Shown here in pieces: positions 16,835 to 26,127 of a stretch of DNA of 38,965 nucleotides. Numbering within the stretch: position 1 is the first letter of the stretch; every line of letters starts with the position of its first letter. The notes below the pieces were generated by a model. That model was not told the origin of the DNA, made no database searches, and saw only the letters and a program-made list of their open reading frames with translations. The stretch comes from an uncultured Nitrosospira sp. (GTDB taxonomy: Bacteria; Nitrospirota; Nitrospiria; Nitrospirales; Nitrospiraceae), in assembly GCA_900696515.1 (NCBI GenBank), contig CAADGK010000109.1:1-38965 (forward strand), in the 5' to 3' direction. A program made the translations under genes and the position numbers.

Positions 16835-18466
16835 ATGAGAGGATGGACGTTGCACGGTGTCGTATCAACAGCCGTATTGGTTGTGACAGTCTGGAGCCAG
16901 GCAGCTTTCGCACAGAAGGATGTGTTGGCGGAAAAGCCCGATGCCATCGTGGATCTAATGACGGTGGAGGGAGTTCAGCTCGTCCAGAGCCAGTGGCGGT
17001 ATAGCGATGCGAAGGTGGTCGAGGTGGCTCATCACTGGCCAGGCGCCGATCTAGGTCCGAGTGGGCCGCCCAATCGCACGCTCGATTTGGTGCCACATGC
17101 CGGCGTGAAAGATTTCGATGATTCGCAATGGGACCCAATTGAACCGGCATCGCTGGAACAGCGGCGAGGCAATGGCCGGCTCTGTTTCAACTGGTATCGG
17201 ATCAACATCACCATCCCGGACAAGATTGGCTCGTTTGATCCAACCGGCTCGACGGTTGTCTTCGAGATTGTTGTCGACGACTATGCGGAGATTTGGGTGA
17301 ACGGGAGGCTGCCACTCGTACTGGGACAGACGGGTGGGCAGCTTATTAGAGGGTTCAACGCGCCCAATCGCGTCGTTGTTGCGCGCAATGTGAAACCGGG
17401 GCAGCGCATTCAACTGGCGGTGTTGGGATCCAACGGACCTCTGTCTAATCCACCAGGGAACTTCATCTGGGTCCGGTCAGCATCGCTCGATTTCTATAGA
17501 GCGGCGCGCTTCGAGGAGGCCCGCGAATGGGGTGGGGGCGTCGCGCGTAAGGATGCGGCGCTCGATGCGATTGTGTCGCCGTCGGCACAGTTTGAAAAAC
17601 TGGCCACGGGCTTTTCGTTCACGGAGGGGCCGGTTTGGGTTCCACGCAAGGATAACGTGGAAGGCTATCTCCTCTTCAGCGTACCCAACGACAACACGAT
17701 CTATCGAATGACAGCGGACGGTGAAGCGTCGGTCTTTCGCACCAAGAGCGGCTATAGCGGCTTCAATATCGGCGAGTATCACCAGCCTGGCTCGAACGGC
17801 CTCGCGTTGGATAAGCAGGGGCGGCTGACGATTGACCAGCATGGCAACCGGCGCATCATCCGTGTCGAACCGCGCGGCAACATCACTGTGTTGGCCGACC
17901 GCTACGAGGGCAAGCAGCTCAACAGCCCCAACGATCTCGTCTACAAATCCGATGGAGCGCTCTACTTCACCGATCCGCCGTTCGGGTTGCCGAAGGTCTT
18001 CGACGATCCACGGAAAGAACTTCCGTTTAGCGGCGTCTATCGAGTGGCGGACGGCAAGGTGCAGTTGGTGACTTCCGATCTCGATGCGCCGAACGGACTG
18101 GCCTTCTCGCCGGACGAGAAATATCTCTATGTGGACAATTGGAACGAGAAGAAGAAAATCGTGGTGCGCTACCCGGTCCTGCCAGATGGATCGATCGGAA
18201 AGGGCACCGTCTTCTTTGACATGACGTTTGTACCAGGCGAAACGGCATTGGATGGGCTCAAGGTGGATCAGCAGGGGAATGTCTACGTCTGTGGGCCGGG
18301 TGGCATCTGGGTTCTCTCGCCAGAGGGCAAACATCTCGGCATCCTCACGCCGCCGGAAGAGGCGCATAACATGGCGTGGGGCGACGATGACGGCAAGACC
18401 CTGTACGTGACCGCGTTGAGTAGCATCTATCGTATCAGAACCAATGTAGCAGGAATTAGGCCGTGA
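16835..18466 (+). CDS. Secreted SMP-30/gluconolactonase-family protein with N-terminal beta-sandwich domain
   Basis: The ATG at 16835 is chosen because AGGA lies about five bases upstream and it begins a clean signal peptide (MRGWTLHGVVSTAVLVVTVW to AAFAQ). The 543-residue product has two parts. Residues about 35-235 form a beta-sandwich with VVFEIVVDDYAEIWVNGRLP, typical of galactose-binding-like carbohydrate modules. Residues about 250-540 form the SMP-30/gluconolactonase propeller with FTEGPVWV, LNSPNDLVYKSDGALYFTDP, DAPNGLAFSPDEKYLYVDNW and the acidic and Asn residues expected to bind a divalent metal. Members hydrolyse sugar lactones to aldonic acids. The stop codon overlaps the start of the next, paralogous lactonase by four bases, so the two are translationally coupled. 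Confidence 0.9.
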   Translation: MRGWTLHGVVSTAVLVVTVWSQAAFAQKDVLAEKPDAIVDLMTVEGVQLVQSQWRYSDAKVVEVAHHWPGADLGPSGPPNRTLDLVPHAGVKDFDDSQWDPIEPASLEQRRGNGRLCFNWYRINITIPDKIGSFDPTGSTVVFEIVVDDYAEIWVNGRLPLVLGQTGGQLIRGFNAPNRVVVARNVKPGQRIQLAVLGSNGPLSNPPGNFIWVRSASLDFYRAARFEEAREWGGGVARKDAALDAIVSPSAQFEKLATGFSFTEGPVWVPRKDNVEGYLLFSVPNDNTIYRMTADGEASVFRTKSGYSGFNIGEYHQPGSNGLALDKQGRLTIDQHGNRRIIRVEPRGNITVLADRYEGKQLNSPNDLVYKSDGALYFTDPPFGLPKVFDDPRKELPFSGVYRVADGKVQLVTSDLDAPNGLAFSPDEKYLYVDNWNEKKKIVVRYPVLPDGSIGKGTVFFDMTFVPGETALDGLKVDQQGNVYVCGPGGIWVLSPEGKHLGILTPPEEAHNMAWGDDDGKTLYVTALSSIYRIRTNVAGIRP

Positions 18467-19497
18467 AGGTCATCAAAGTCTGGACGATAGCCCTCTCGAA
18501 TCTCATGTGTTTGAGTGTGCTGATGGGTCTTCCAGCATGGGCTGAGCCGCCCAAGGGTGAGCCCGCCGGTGTTGCGACGATCGTTCGGCATGATCCACGT
18601 TTCGATGCACTGGTGCCGAAGGGTGCCAAGCTGGAGAAGATCGCGGACGGGTTCATCTGGGTGGAAGGGCCGGTGTGGGACAAGAAAGAACGAGCGCTGT
18701 TGTTCTCGGATATTCCCGCCAACAAAGTTTATCAGTGGAAAGAGGGGCAAGGAGTGAAGCCGTTTCTCATGCCAAGCGGCTATTCAGGTACGGTACCGTT
18801 CATCGGAAAGGAGCCAGGCTCGAATGGATTGACCGTCGATGCCACTGGACGGCTGGTCCTCTGCAAACATGGCGATCGCCAGATTGCGAGGCTCGAAGCC
18901 GATGGGACATTGACTGTGCTGGCTGACCGCTACAACGGCCATCGGATCAACAGCCCCAACGATTTGGTGTTCAGCTCAAACGGCGATCTCTATTTCACTG
19001 ATCCGCCGTTCGGATTACCCAAGGCCTTTGACGATCCAGACAAGGCGCCCGTGCAGGGTGTGTATCGTCTTTCTCGGGATGGGACCCTGACATTGCTCAT
19101 TGCGGACATCAAGGCGCCGAACGGCATCGCGTTCTCACCTGATGAAAAGACCTTGTACGTCTCTGATGTGGACCCCAAACGGGCGGCCTGGCTCGCCTAC
19201 GATGTGAAGTCGGACGGCACGGTGACCAATGGACGCATTTTCTTTGATGCGACCCAATGGCGCAAAGATCCCTTCTTTGGTCCAGATGGATTCAAGGTTG
19301 ATCAACGGGGGAACCTCTTTGGCGCCCGCCCGGGTGGCATCAGTGTCTTTGCACCGGACGGCACACACTTGGGTGATATCGAAACCGGCCAGCCAACCTC
19401 CAATGTTGCATGGGGGGAAGATGGCCGGACCCTCTTCATTACTGGCGGCACCGCAGTCTATCGCCTTCGCTTGACGACCGGTGCGGCTCGGTTCTAG
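18463..19497 (+). CDS. Secreted SMP-30/gluconolactonase-family protein
   Basis: The 344-residue product starts at a GTG that overlaps the previous stop (GTGA), so it is translationally coupled to the larger paralogue. It has a Sec signal peptide (1-27, ending PAWA) and then only the lactonase propeller. Metal-site motifs are VEGPVWDKKERALLFSD, INSPNDLVFSSNGDLYFTDP and APNGIAFSPDEKTLYVSDVD. Sequence between the two paralogues is close in the central blades, including a shared TDPPFGLPK, which supports a tandem duplication with loss or gain of the N-terminal module. It would hydrolyse a sugar lactone such as glucono-1,5-lactone in the periplasm; the exact substrate is not shown. The next promoter begins five bases after its stop. 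Confidence 0.92.
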   Translation: MKVIKVWTIALSNLMCLSVLMGLPAWAEPPKGEPAGVATIVRHDPRFDALVPKGAKLEKIADGFIWVEGPVWDKKERALLFSDIPANKVYQWKEGQGVKPFLMPSGYSGTVPFIGKEPGSNGLTVDATGRLVLCKHGDRQIARLEADGTLTVLADRYNGHRINSPNDLVFSSNGDLYFTDPPFGLPKAFDDPDKAPVQGVYRLSRDGTLTLLIADIKAPNGIAFSPDEKTLYVSDVDPKRAAWLAYDVKSDGTVTNGRIFFDATQWRKDPFFGPDGFKVDQRGNLFGARPGGISVFAPDGTHLGDIETGQPTSNVAWGEDGRTLFITGGTAVYRLRLTTGAARF

Positions 19498-19502
19498 CCT
19501 GT

Positions 19503-19528
19503 TGTAAGGATTGTGTTGGCCGAGCGAC
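19503..19528 (+). promoter_or_regulatory. ECF-type promoter of the glucosidase gene (TGTAAGGA-N14-CGAC)
   Basis: TGTAAGGA at 19503-19510 and CGACTC from 19525 have the family spacing. It lies immediately after the second lactonase stop and 33 bases before the glucosidase ATG, so the glucan-degrading pair has its own entry point within the array. Confidence 0.75.
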
Positions 19529-19561
19529 TCTCGTTCTATACCATTTGGCTGAAGGAGTTCT

Positions 19562-22243
19562 ATGGCCTCTCATCGTCCACCCGCTTCCGCTTCTCGTCGA
19601 CCTCTCCTGGCAGAACAGCAGCGCCTTGAAGAAGACGCCCAGCGTCAGCGCCATTGGAAACGCTGGGGACCCTATCTGAGCGAACGGGCCTGGGGAACCG
19701 TTCGCGAGGACTATAGTCCTCATGGGACCGCCTGGGAATCCTTCCCACATGACCATGCGAGATCACGAGCCTATCGCTGGAACGAGGATGGGATTGCTGG
19801 CATCTGTGATCGCCATCAACTGATCTGTTTCGCCGTCGCCCTATGGAATGGACGAGATCCGATTCTCAAAGAACGGCTCTTCGGCCTGACTGGCAACGAA
19901 GGGAATCACGGCGAAGACGTGAAGGAGTACTACTACTATCTGGATTCGACGCCGACGCATTCCTACATGAAATATCTCTATAAGTACCCGCAGGCTGGGT
20001 TTCCTTATGCCCAGTTGGTCGAGGAAAACCGTCGTCGAGGCCGTCGCGACCCTGAGTTTGAATTGATCGACAGCGGGGTCTTCGACGAAAGCCGCTACTT
20101 CGACGTCTTTGTGGAATATGCAAAGGCTTCGCCGGAGGATCTCTGTATCCGTACTCAGGTGGTGAATCGTGGACCCGAGCAGGCCGAGATCACGCTGCTT
20201 CCGACGATTTGGTATCGCAACACATGGTCCTGGGGGTCGGATATCCGGCGTCCCCGTTTCAGGCAAGGAGAGTCGACCAACGGGATGAGCGTCATCGAGA
20301 CCAAGCATGATTACTACGGACTCCGTCGCCTCCTGTGCGACGGTGAGCCGACCCTGCTTTTCACGGAGAATGAAACCAACAGCCGCCGTCTGTATGGCGA
20401 TCAAGAAGGCGCGCGGTACGTGAAGGACAGCTTTCACGAGTATGTCGTGCAGGGGGAAAAGGACGCGGTCAATCCAGACCATGTGGGGACAAAGGCAGCG
20501 GCTCGGTATGTGCTGACGCTCGCATCAGGAGAGACCAAGACGATCAAGCTACGGTTTACCAACGATGTGCAGAGCTCTGGCTTCGCCAAGCAGGACTTCG
20601 ACGCAGTGTTTTCGGCACGTCTCAAGGAGGCGAACGAGTTCTATGACAGTCTTGCGCCGAGCAACCTGTCGGAAGATGCGCGCCGCGTACAGCGGCAAGC
20701 CTTTGCTGGACTGCTCTGGAGCAAACAGTTCTATCACTACGACGTGAATCGGTGGCTCAAGGGCGATCCGAGCATGCCGGAACCGCCACGAGACCGTCTT
20801 CATGGCCGCAACTCAGACTGGACACATCTCTATAATGCCGACGTGATCTCCATGCCGGACAAGTGGGAGTACCCCTGGTATGCGGGATGGGATCTGGCCT
20901 TTCACTGCATCCCACTCGCACTGGTTGATCCGGCGTTCGCTAAAGAACAACTCGTCCTGATGCTGCGTGAATGGTACATGCATCCGAACGGACAGATCCC
21001 AGCCTATGAATGGGCGTTTGGTGATGTAAATCCGCCGGTTCATGCCTGGGCGGCCTGGCGCGTGTACAAGATCGACAAGAAACGAACTGGCATCGGCGAC
21101 CGCGTGTTTCTTGAGCGGGTCTTCCACAAACTCCTGCTGAACTTCACCTGGTGGGTGAATCGCAAAGACGCTGACGGAAAGAATATTTTCCAGGGCGGAT
21201 TCCTCGGCCTCGACAACATTGGGGTCTTCGACAGGAGCGCGTCGCTGCCAACCGGGGGCCATATCGAGCAGTCGGATGCGACCAGTTGGATGGGCATGTA
21301 CTGCCTCAATATGTTGACGATCGCACTTGAACTCGCACGAGACAATCGGGCCTACGAAGATGTCGCCAGCAAATTCTTCGAACACTTCGTGTACATTTGC
21401 CGCGCCATGAATAACATGGGGGGCGAGAAGATCGAGTTGTGGGATCGGGAAGACGGCTTTTTCTATGACGTACTGCATCTGCCGAGTGGGGCAACCACTC
21501 ATATGAAGGTTCGCTCGATGGTCGGCCTGATTCCGCTGTTCGCGGTGGAGACGCTCGACTCAGAGCTTATCGACAGCCTCCCGCGTTTTAAGCACCGGAT
21601 GCAGTGGTTCATCGAAAATAGGCCGGACTTTGCGCAGCACGTGGAAACACAATCGCAGGATGGAGAGGTGCGGCGATTTCTCTCGCTCGTCAATCGCGAC
21701 AGACTCAGGTCCGTGTTGCGGTACATGTTGGATGAAGAAGAATTCCTGTCTCCCTATGGTATTCGGGCACTTTCTCGCTACCACAAAGATCATCCCTATG
21801 TGATGTCCGTCATGGGCCACGAGCATCGTGTGGACTACGAACCAGCGGAATCCGGTACAGGTTTGTTCGGCGGTAATTCGAATTGGCGGGGGCCGATCTG
21901 GTTCCCGGTCAACTATCTCCTCATCGAGTCGCTCCAAAAGTTTCACTATTTTCTCGGCGATCACTATACGGTGGAATATCCGACCGGATCCGGCCGCCAA
22001 GCCTCGCTCTGGCAGGTGGCGGCTGAACTCTCACGCCGGTTGACGCATATCTTTCTTCAGAATGCCGAGGGGCATCGTCCGGTCTTCGGTGGTGTGAAAC
22101 GATTCCAGAAAGATCCTCACTGGCAAAACAATGTCTTGTTCTATGAATACTTCCACGGGGATAACGGAGCGGGCATCGGAGCAAGCCATCAGACGGGCTG
22201 GACAGGCTTGGTGGCGAAGCTGATTCAGCAGTCTGGGGAGTGA
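19562..22243 (+). CDS. GH63-like glucosidase (MGH1-type)
   Basis: The 893-residue product has no signal peptide and is probably cytoplasmic. It matches the large bacterial glucosidases related to glycoside hydrolase family 63. Conserved elements include the N-terminal [20 protein letters not shown] and, in the (alpha/alpha)6 barrel, [56 protein letters not shown] and [18 protein letters not shown]. Acidic residues in the WDLAF and PAYEWAFGD regions are candidates for catalysis by analogy with the clan. Known relatives cleave alpha-glucosides such as oligosaccharide ends, glucosylglycerate or mannosylglycerate; which applies here is not clear. AAGGAG precedes the ATG. A debranching enzyme follows, suggesting joint use on stored or compatible-solute sugars. 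Confidence 0.9.
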   Translation: MASHRPPASASRRPLLAEQQRLEEDAQRQRHWKRWGPYLSERAWGTVREDYSPHGTAWESFPHDHARSRAYRWNEDGIAGICDRHQLICFAVALWNGRDPILKERLFGLTGNEGNHGEDVKEYYYYLDSTPTHSYMKYLYKYPQAGFPYAQLVEENRRRGRRDPEFELIDSGVFDESRYFDVFVEYAKASPEDLCIRTQVVNRGPEQAEITLLPTIWYRNTWSWGSDIRRPRFRQGESTNGMSVIETKHDYYGLRRLLCDGEPTLLFTENETNSRRLYGDQEGARYVKDSFHEYVVQGEKDAVNPDHVGTKAAARYVLTLASGETKTIKLRFTNDVQSSGFAKQDFDAVFSARLKEANEFYDSLAPSNLSEDARRVQRQAFAGLLWSKQFYHYDVNRWLKGDPSMPEPPRDRLHGRNSDWTHLYNADVISMPDKWEYPWYAGWDLAFHCIPLALVDPAFAKEQLVLMLREWYMHPNGQIPAYEWAFGDVNPPVHAWAAWRVYKIDKKRTGIGDRVFLERVFHKLLLNFTWWVNRKDADGKNIFQGGFLGLDNIGVFDRSASLPTGGHIEQSDATSWMGMYCLNMLTIALELARDNRAYEDVASKFFEHFVYICRAMNNMGGEKIELWDREDGFFYDVLHLPSGATTHMKVRSMVGLIPLFAVETLDSELIDSLPRFKHRMQWFIENRPDFAQHVETQSQDGEVRRFLSLVNRDRLRSVLRYMLDEEEFLSPYGIRALSRYHKDHPYVMSVMGHEHRVDYEPAESGTGLFGGNSNWRGPIWFPVNYLLIESLQKFHYFLGDHYTVEYPTGSGRQASLWQVAAELSRRLTHIFLQNAEGHRPVFGGVKRFQKDPHWQNNVLFYEYFHGDNGAGIGASHQTGWTGLVAKLIQQSGE

Positions 22244-22248
22244 TGAAG

Positions 22249-22336
22249 TCGTCAGCCTTCAGCTATCAGCGATCAATCAGACAGGGAAGTGGAAGTGTGC
22301 TTTCTGAAGCTGGAAGCTGACTGCTGATGGCTCATA
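22249..22336. repeat. Family A inverted intergenic repeat, copy 4
   Basis: Left arm GTCAGCCTTCAGCTATCAGC; right arm GAAGCTGGAAGCTGACTGCT followed by GATGGCT. It fills the gap between the glucosidase and the debranching enzyme genes. Confidence 0.7.
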
Positions 22337-22351
22337 GCGGGGAGCAATAAG

Positions 22352-24433
22352 ATGAAGGTTACTAAAAAAGATTGTCAGAATCTCCCCAATGCCTTGAGTC
22401 TGGAATGGCTTGAGACGAATGGGAGAGGGGGATTTGCCTCCGGCACGATCGCCGGAGCCAACACCCGCCGGTACCATGCGATTTTGCTGACGGCACGGAA
22501 ACCGCCAAGCGAACGGTTTGTCCTGGTCAACCAGCTCGAAGAATGGCTCGAGATCAACGACCATGTTATCCCGCTCTCCACGAATCTGTATCCGGGAGCA
22601 GTCCATCCGGCAGGGTATCAACACTGCACGGGGTTTTCCTCAGATCCTTGGCCGAGCTGGACCTTTGATTGTCACGGAGTGGCTCTACGACGTGAGATCG
22701 TGATGGTCCATGGCTGTGACCTGGTGATTGTGCGATGGATGGTGCTCGGGAAGAAAAAAATACGAGCGACTCTCAGAGTGAGACCGAAATTGACCGGGCG
22801 TGATTATCATGCCACGCATCATGAGAATTCTATTCTCTCCACAGAAGCCAAGGTCGAGACGGGAATAGTTTGTTGGAGTCTATACCCTGATGTGCCACAG
22901 GTGCGGGCGGTTCACTCAGGAACCTATCGCTATGCGCCAGAATGGTATCGTCGGGTCCAATTCCCCATCGAACAGCAGCGGGGACTCTATGCCGAAGAAG
23001 ACTGGTGGTCGCCTGGAGAGTTTACCTTCACCCTTGAGGCCGGATCCTCTCAGACCCTCGCCGTGACGAGTGAAGAACAGGTCGAGAGGCTTGGAGTTAC
23101 TGATCTTGTGAAACAGGAGCAAACGAGACGTAAACAGCTCAAGCAAACAGCCCCAACCGTTGACGCGTTAGCCGGCACACTCTGGTGCGCTGCGGAAGCC
23201 TATATGTCCCAGCGAGGCGACCAGCAGACCGTGATCGGCGGCTATCCCTGGTTCACTGATTGGGGACGCGACACCTTTATCTCGTTGCCTGGCCTCTGTC
23301 TGGTGACCGGTCGATTGGATCTGGCCTGGCAAGTCATCGCCGCCTTCGCCGCACATGTGTCCGAAGGGATGGTACCGAACCGCTTTCCCGACGTCGGCGA
23401 GCAGCCTGAGTACAACTCAATCGACGCCTCGCTGTGGTTTATCCATGCGATCGAGCGCTATCTCGCGGCATCAGAGGATGAGGTTAGTGTGCGCGAAACC
23501 GCATGGCGCGCGGTGAAACAGATCCTAGATGGGTACCGCCGCGGTACCAGATACGGGATTCGGATGGACGGAGACGGTTTGATTGTGGGCGGGGTGCCTG
23601 GCGTGCAATTGACCTGGATGGACGCCAAGGTCGGTGACAGGGTCGTCACACCACGCCATGGAAAGCCGGTGGAGATACAAGCGCTCTGGATTCGAGCGTT
23701 GGAAGTTGGCGAAACGCTCGCGCGACGGTTTGGTGAAACAGATTATGCCGTGCACTGCGAGACTGATCGCCGCAGCGCGATAGCATCTTTCCGCAAGCGG
23801 TTTTGGTACGAAGCAGGTGGTTACCTCTATGATGTGATTGATGGACCAGAGGGCGACGACCCGTCGTTCCGTCCCAATCAACTCTATGCTCTTTCTTTGG
23901 TGGATGAACTGGTCCCGCGCGACCGCTCGCAGCAGATTCTCCAGCTGATCGCGCAGCAACTCCTGACCCCGGTCGGGCTTCGAACCTTGTCGCCGTATGA
24001 TCCTCGTTATTGTGGCAGGTACGAAGGCGGGGTAGGAGAGCGCGATGGTGCCTATCACCAGGGAACGGTCTGGCCCTTCCTGTTGGGGGCGTTTGTGACC
24101 GCTTGGATCAAAGTCTACGGGACCAGCAAGGCTGTGCGTCGGCAGGCGCGTGGGTTCCTGGACGGGATTGAGGCGCATCTGAATGACGCCTGTCTCGGCC
24201 AGGTTTCAGAGATTTTCGATGGCGACGCTCCCCATAGTGCTCGCGGGTGTTTCGCACAAGCCTGGTCAGTCGCTGAACCACTGCGGGTCCTAATAGAAGA
24301 TCTTGGTATCCAAGTCAAATCCCAAAAGATCGTTGGAAAACAGGTGCCTGCACCACGGCATAAAAAGTCAGTTGGTCGATCTACGCGACCAACAAAGGAT
24401 AAGGATGTGGCAAAGAGAAGACGTCGTACATAA
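22352..24433 (+). CDS. Amylo-alpha-1,6-glucosidase (glycogen debranching enzyme)
   Basis: The 693-residue product has the two domains of the bacterial/archaeal GDE type. The N-terminal beta domain opens with EWLETNGRGGFASGTIAGAN and RRYHAILLTARKPP. The C-terminal catalytic (alpha/alpha)6 domain (about 270-660) has GYPWFTDWGRDTFISLPGL, FPDVGEQPEYNSIDASLWFI and DGAYHQGTVWPFLLGAF, matching GH133-type enzymes. These remove alpha-1,6 branch glucose from glycogen-like glucans in the cytoplasm. The last 35 residues are strongly basic (RHKKSVGRSTRPTKDKDVAK), an extension beyond the domain that may bind glucan or nucleic acid or be disordered. GGGGAG precedes the ATG. It is the last gene of the array. 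Confidence 0.93.
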   Translation: MKVTKKDCQNLPNALSLEWLETNGRGGFASGTIAGANTRRYHAILLTARKPPSERFVLVNQLEEWLEINDHVIPLSTNLYPGAVHPAGYQHCTGFSSDPWPSWTFDCHGVALRREIVMVHGCDLVIVRWMVLGKKKIRATLRVRPKLTGRDYHATHHENSILSTEAKVETGIVCWSLYPDVPQVRAVHSGTYRYAPEWYRRVQFPIEQQRGLYAEEDWWSPGEFTFTLEAGSSQTLAVTSEEQVERLGVTDLVKQEQTRRKQLKQTAPTVDALAGTLWCAAEAYMSQRGDQQTVIGGYPWFTDWGRDTFISLPGLCLVTGRLDLAWQVIAAFAAHVSEGMVPNRFPDVGEQPEYNSIDASLWFIHAIERYLAASEDEVSVRETAWRAVKQILDGYRRGTRYGIRMDGDGLIVGGVPGVQLTWMDAKVGDRVVTPRHGKPVEIQALWIRALEVGETLARRFGETDYAVHCETDRRSAIASFRKRFWYEAGGYLYDVIDGPEGDDPSFRPNQLYALSLVDELVPRDRSQQILQLIAQQLLTPVGLRTLSPYDPRYCGRYEGGVGERDGAYHQGTVWPFLLGAFVTAWIKVYGTSKAVRRQARGFLDGIEAHLNDACLGQVSEIFDGDAPHSARGCFAQAWSVAEPLRVLIEDLGIQVKSQKIVGKQVPAPRHKKSVGRSTRPTKDKDVAKRRRRT

Positions 24434-24522
24434 CCCTTGATGCTCCACAAGTGGGGGCTATCCTCGTTTTCCACCGTTATTCGCCATCGCACCTAATCAA
24501 GGCAGTCTATCCACGCGATGGT

Positions 24523-24569
24523 TTGACAGCAGCGCCGACCTAGCGTACGCTCTGTGTAGCCGCTACACA
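24523..24569 (+). promoter_or_regulatory. vapBC promoter with palindromic operator
   Basis: A sigma70-like promoter is visible: TTGACA at 24523-24528, 17 bases, then TACGCT at 24546-24551. Immediately downstream is a perfect palindrome, TGTGTAGC-C-GCTACACA (24553-24569), just before the vapB ribosome site. Such palindromes bind the VapB or VapBC complex for autoregulation in this family; binding here is inferred. Confidence 0.65.
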
Positions 24570-24579
24570 TGGAGGAGGG

Positions 24580-24792
24580 ATGGCCACTAATCTCGCAATA
24601 GACGATGTGTTACTGGAGCGTGCCCGTCGGGTCGGGAAGCTCCGCACCAAGAAAGAAACGGTCACACAGGCCTTGACTGAATTCATCCAGCGCCGTCAGC
24701 AACGGAAGATTCTAAAGGCGCTGGGCACAATCGAATTCCGGAAGGGCTGGGACTACAAGAAGGATCGTCGCGATCGTGAACCTGGTCGTTGA
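24580..24792 (+). CDS. vapB: VapB-type antitoxin
   Basis: The 70-residue protein begins NLAIDDVLLERARRVGKLRT and continues KKETVTQALTEFIQRRQQRK, a ribbon-helix-helix DNA-binding domain of the VapB/DUF2191 kind. The C-terminal segment GTIEFRKGWDYKKDRRDRE is the usual toxin-wrapping tail. GGAGG lies a few bases before the ATG. Its end overlaps the toxin start by 17 bases, giving coupled translation. It should neutralise the PIN toxin and, with it, repress the promoter through the palindrome at 24553-24569. Confidence 0.92.
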   Translation: MATNLAIDDVLLERARRVGKLRTKKETVTQALTEFIQRRQQRKILKALGTIEFRKGWDYKKDRRDREPGR

Positions 24793-25183
24793 CACCTCGG
24801 TGTGGTCGTTGGTTCTTCGGAGGCCGCGGGTTGATGAAGACGACCCGCATGTCCGTGCCTTTCGCCGGCACCTGGAGTCAGGTGATGGGCTCTTTCTGAT
24901 CGGCAATATCCTACAGGAACTCCTCGACGGACTCCGTTCGTCGAAACAGTTCGACCGCTTGCTGACCATTCTCGATCCATACCCACTTCTTGAGCTGGAT
25001 CGACAGACCTATGTCGCCGCTGCTCGTCTGCGATCGGTTTGCCGTGCCAAGGGAGTCAATGCCGGTCCAATTGAGTTCCTGATTGCCGCAGCCTGCTGTC
25101 AGCACGGATTTCCCCTGCTCACTGCCGATAAAGACTTCTCCCGCATTGCCGGCCATTGCGATCTCATCACGCTTCCTGCGTGA
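24776..25183 (+). CDS. vapC: VapC-type PIN-domain ribonuclease toxin
   Basis: The 135-residue product is a complete PIN domain. Acidic metal-binding positions are D6 in VVDTSVWSL, E48 in NILQELLDGL, E100 in GPIEFLIAAACCQ and D117/D120 in LLTADKDFSRIA. The third position is usually Asp in VapC; Glu is a conservative change, so activity is likely kept. VapC toxins cleave tRNA or rRNA when VapB is degraded. Translation starts at GTG within the vapB end. The pair sits between the glucan array and a gene relic, a typical accessory position. Confidence 0.93.
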   Translation: MNLVVDTSVWSLVLRRPRVDEDDPHVRAFRRHLESGDGLFLIGNILQELLDGLRSSKQFDRLLTILDPYPLLELDRQTYVAAARLRSVCRAKGVNAGPIEFLIAAACCQHGFPLLTADKDFSRIAGHCDLITLPA

Positions 25184-25420
25184 TATCGGAAAGGCCGTCG
25201 CGTGCCGAGACGCGCCCTTTACCCAGGCGAGCACCGTTTCCATAAATGCTCCTATTTGGAATGGTGCCCGTAGCGCTCTTACTGCGCCCATGGAGGGAGC
25301 ACCGCCCTTAACTTGAGAATCAAGTTGATCCCGCGTGCACACTCCGGGAGCAGAGGAGTGACAGGGGGATGTCGTTCCTCCCACGCTGTAAGCCCATGCT
25401 CATTCGTCTGACTCTCTCTC
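25184..25420. other. Gene-free stretch after vapC
   Basis: I see no convincing gene. A short perfect palindrome AACTTGA-GAA-TCAAGTT lies at 25310-25326 without a T tract. The right end carries the decayed promoter of the GMC relic. Confidence 0.4.
25387..25412 (+). promoter_or_regulatory. Decayed ECF-type promoter before the GMC relic (TGTAAGCC-N14-TGAC)
   Basis: TGTAAGCC at 25387-25394, 14 bases, then TGACTC from 25409. It differs from the family only in the first base of the -10-like element. The distance to the relic ATG (8 bases) equals that at the intact GMC gene. Confidence 0.5.
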
Positions 25421-25535
25421 ATGACGACGCATTACGGCCTCATCATAGGCACCGGTCATGGTGGCGGTACCCTGCCCATAAACTGGTACTGTCAGGGGAA
25501 AAGATCTTGTTCCTAGAACGGGGTGACTGCTGATG
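25421..25535 (+). pseudogene. Relic of a GMC oxidoreductase N-terminus
   Basis: From the ATG at 25421 the reading frame gives MTTHYGLIIGTGHGGGTLP, close to MPSHYDIIIIGTGPGGGTLA at the start of the intact GMC gene 700 bases downstream. After a frameshift near 25480 the next frame continues HKLVLSGEKILFLERGD, matching KLAPSGKKILLLERGG of the intact protein, and then stops. The remaining catalytic part is missing. The second glycine-rich residue of the FAD motif has also changed (P to H). This is the remains of a duplicated gene or of a partial duplication of the promoter and 5' end. Confidence 0.8.
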
Positions 25536-25622
25536 AATGGACGGATGCGGGCTTGGGAGCCAGGCGAACCAGGGCCTCCCTTGTGAGAGACCCTGGCGGC
25601 CTGAAACTGGCTGGTTCGAGTG

Positions 25623-25976
25623 CTATTGCACTTCGACCGTGATGGTCTGGCTGGCCGCGACGAGGGCGTGGTCCTTCGTGGCGCCCGTCACGGTGATCTG
25701 GTGCGTCCCTTTGCTCAACCCCTTGAACACTCCGCCAAATCCCTTCTGATACTCATTGTCCACGAAGACGTGGGCATGAGCCGCTTGCGACCCCTTGGTC
25801 AACTCGTACTTCAGTTCAAAGCTGTCACTGACCTTGTCCCCCGCTTTAGGAGACGTAATCACGATCTTGGACCCATCCTCTATTGGTTTCTCGGCCGCGA
25901 AGACCGGTGCTCCGCTCAAATAGCCGGTTAATGCGAGGCCTAACCCCATGAACCCAATTCGACTCATCACTTGCAT
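25623..25976 (-). CDS. Small secreted protein of unknown function
   Basis: GGAGG five bases upstream sets the ATG at 25976, giving 117 residues. A signal peptide covers about 1-28 (GLALTGYLSGAPVFA). The mature domain, KIVITSPKAGDKVSDSFELK then AHAHVFVDNEYQKGFGGVF and GTHQITVTGATKDHALVAAS, reads as a small Ig-like beta-sandwich with a cluster of histidines. It resembles DUF4399-like secreted domains but I do not assign it firmly. It runs opposite to the intact GMC gene and shares its upstream region. No TGTAAG element is seen on its strand. Confidence 0.75.
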   Translation of the reverse strand: MQVMSRIGFMGLGLALTGYLSGAPVFAAEKPIEDGSKIVITSPKAGDKVSDSFELKYELTKGSQAAHAHVFVDNEYQKGFGGVFKGLSKGTHQITVTGATKDHALVAASQTITVEVQ

Positions 25977-26093
25977 CAGAACCTCCAAGTTTGAAATTGT
26001 TTATTGACCTATTCACTCTAACACCCCCTCTGCGTTCAATGTTGGTCTGAATTGCACAGTTCACAGAAGAGATTGTCACGAACGCCCATCCGT

Positions 26094-26119
26094 TGTAAGA
26101 CTCCATCTCCACTCTCGAC
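26094..26119 (+). promoter_or_regulatory. ECF-type promoter of the GMC-NDH-2-VOC operon (TGTAAGAC-N14-CGAC)
   Basis: TGTAAGAC at 26094-26101 and CGACTC from 26116 have the family spacing. Only eight bases separate CGAC from the ATG at 26128. Transcription from this site would start at or next to the A of the start codon, and no ribosome-binding site is present, so a leaderless transcript is predicted. Confidence 0.75.
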
Positions 26120-26127
26120 TCATCACC

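Noticed and set aside
17477-18367. 296-codon minus-strand ORF in the first lactonase gene
   Set aside because: Shadow of the SMP-30 propeller; arginine-rich with no family motif and no ribosome site.
15163-22336. Possible CRISPR array from recurring short repeats
   Set aside because: Repeats are imperfect, inverted and separated by whole genes; there are no regular spacers or cas genes.
24434-24480. Terminator after the debranching enzyme
   Set aside because: Only a short CCACAAGTGG fold with no proper T tract.
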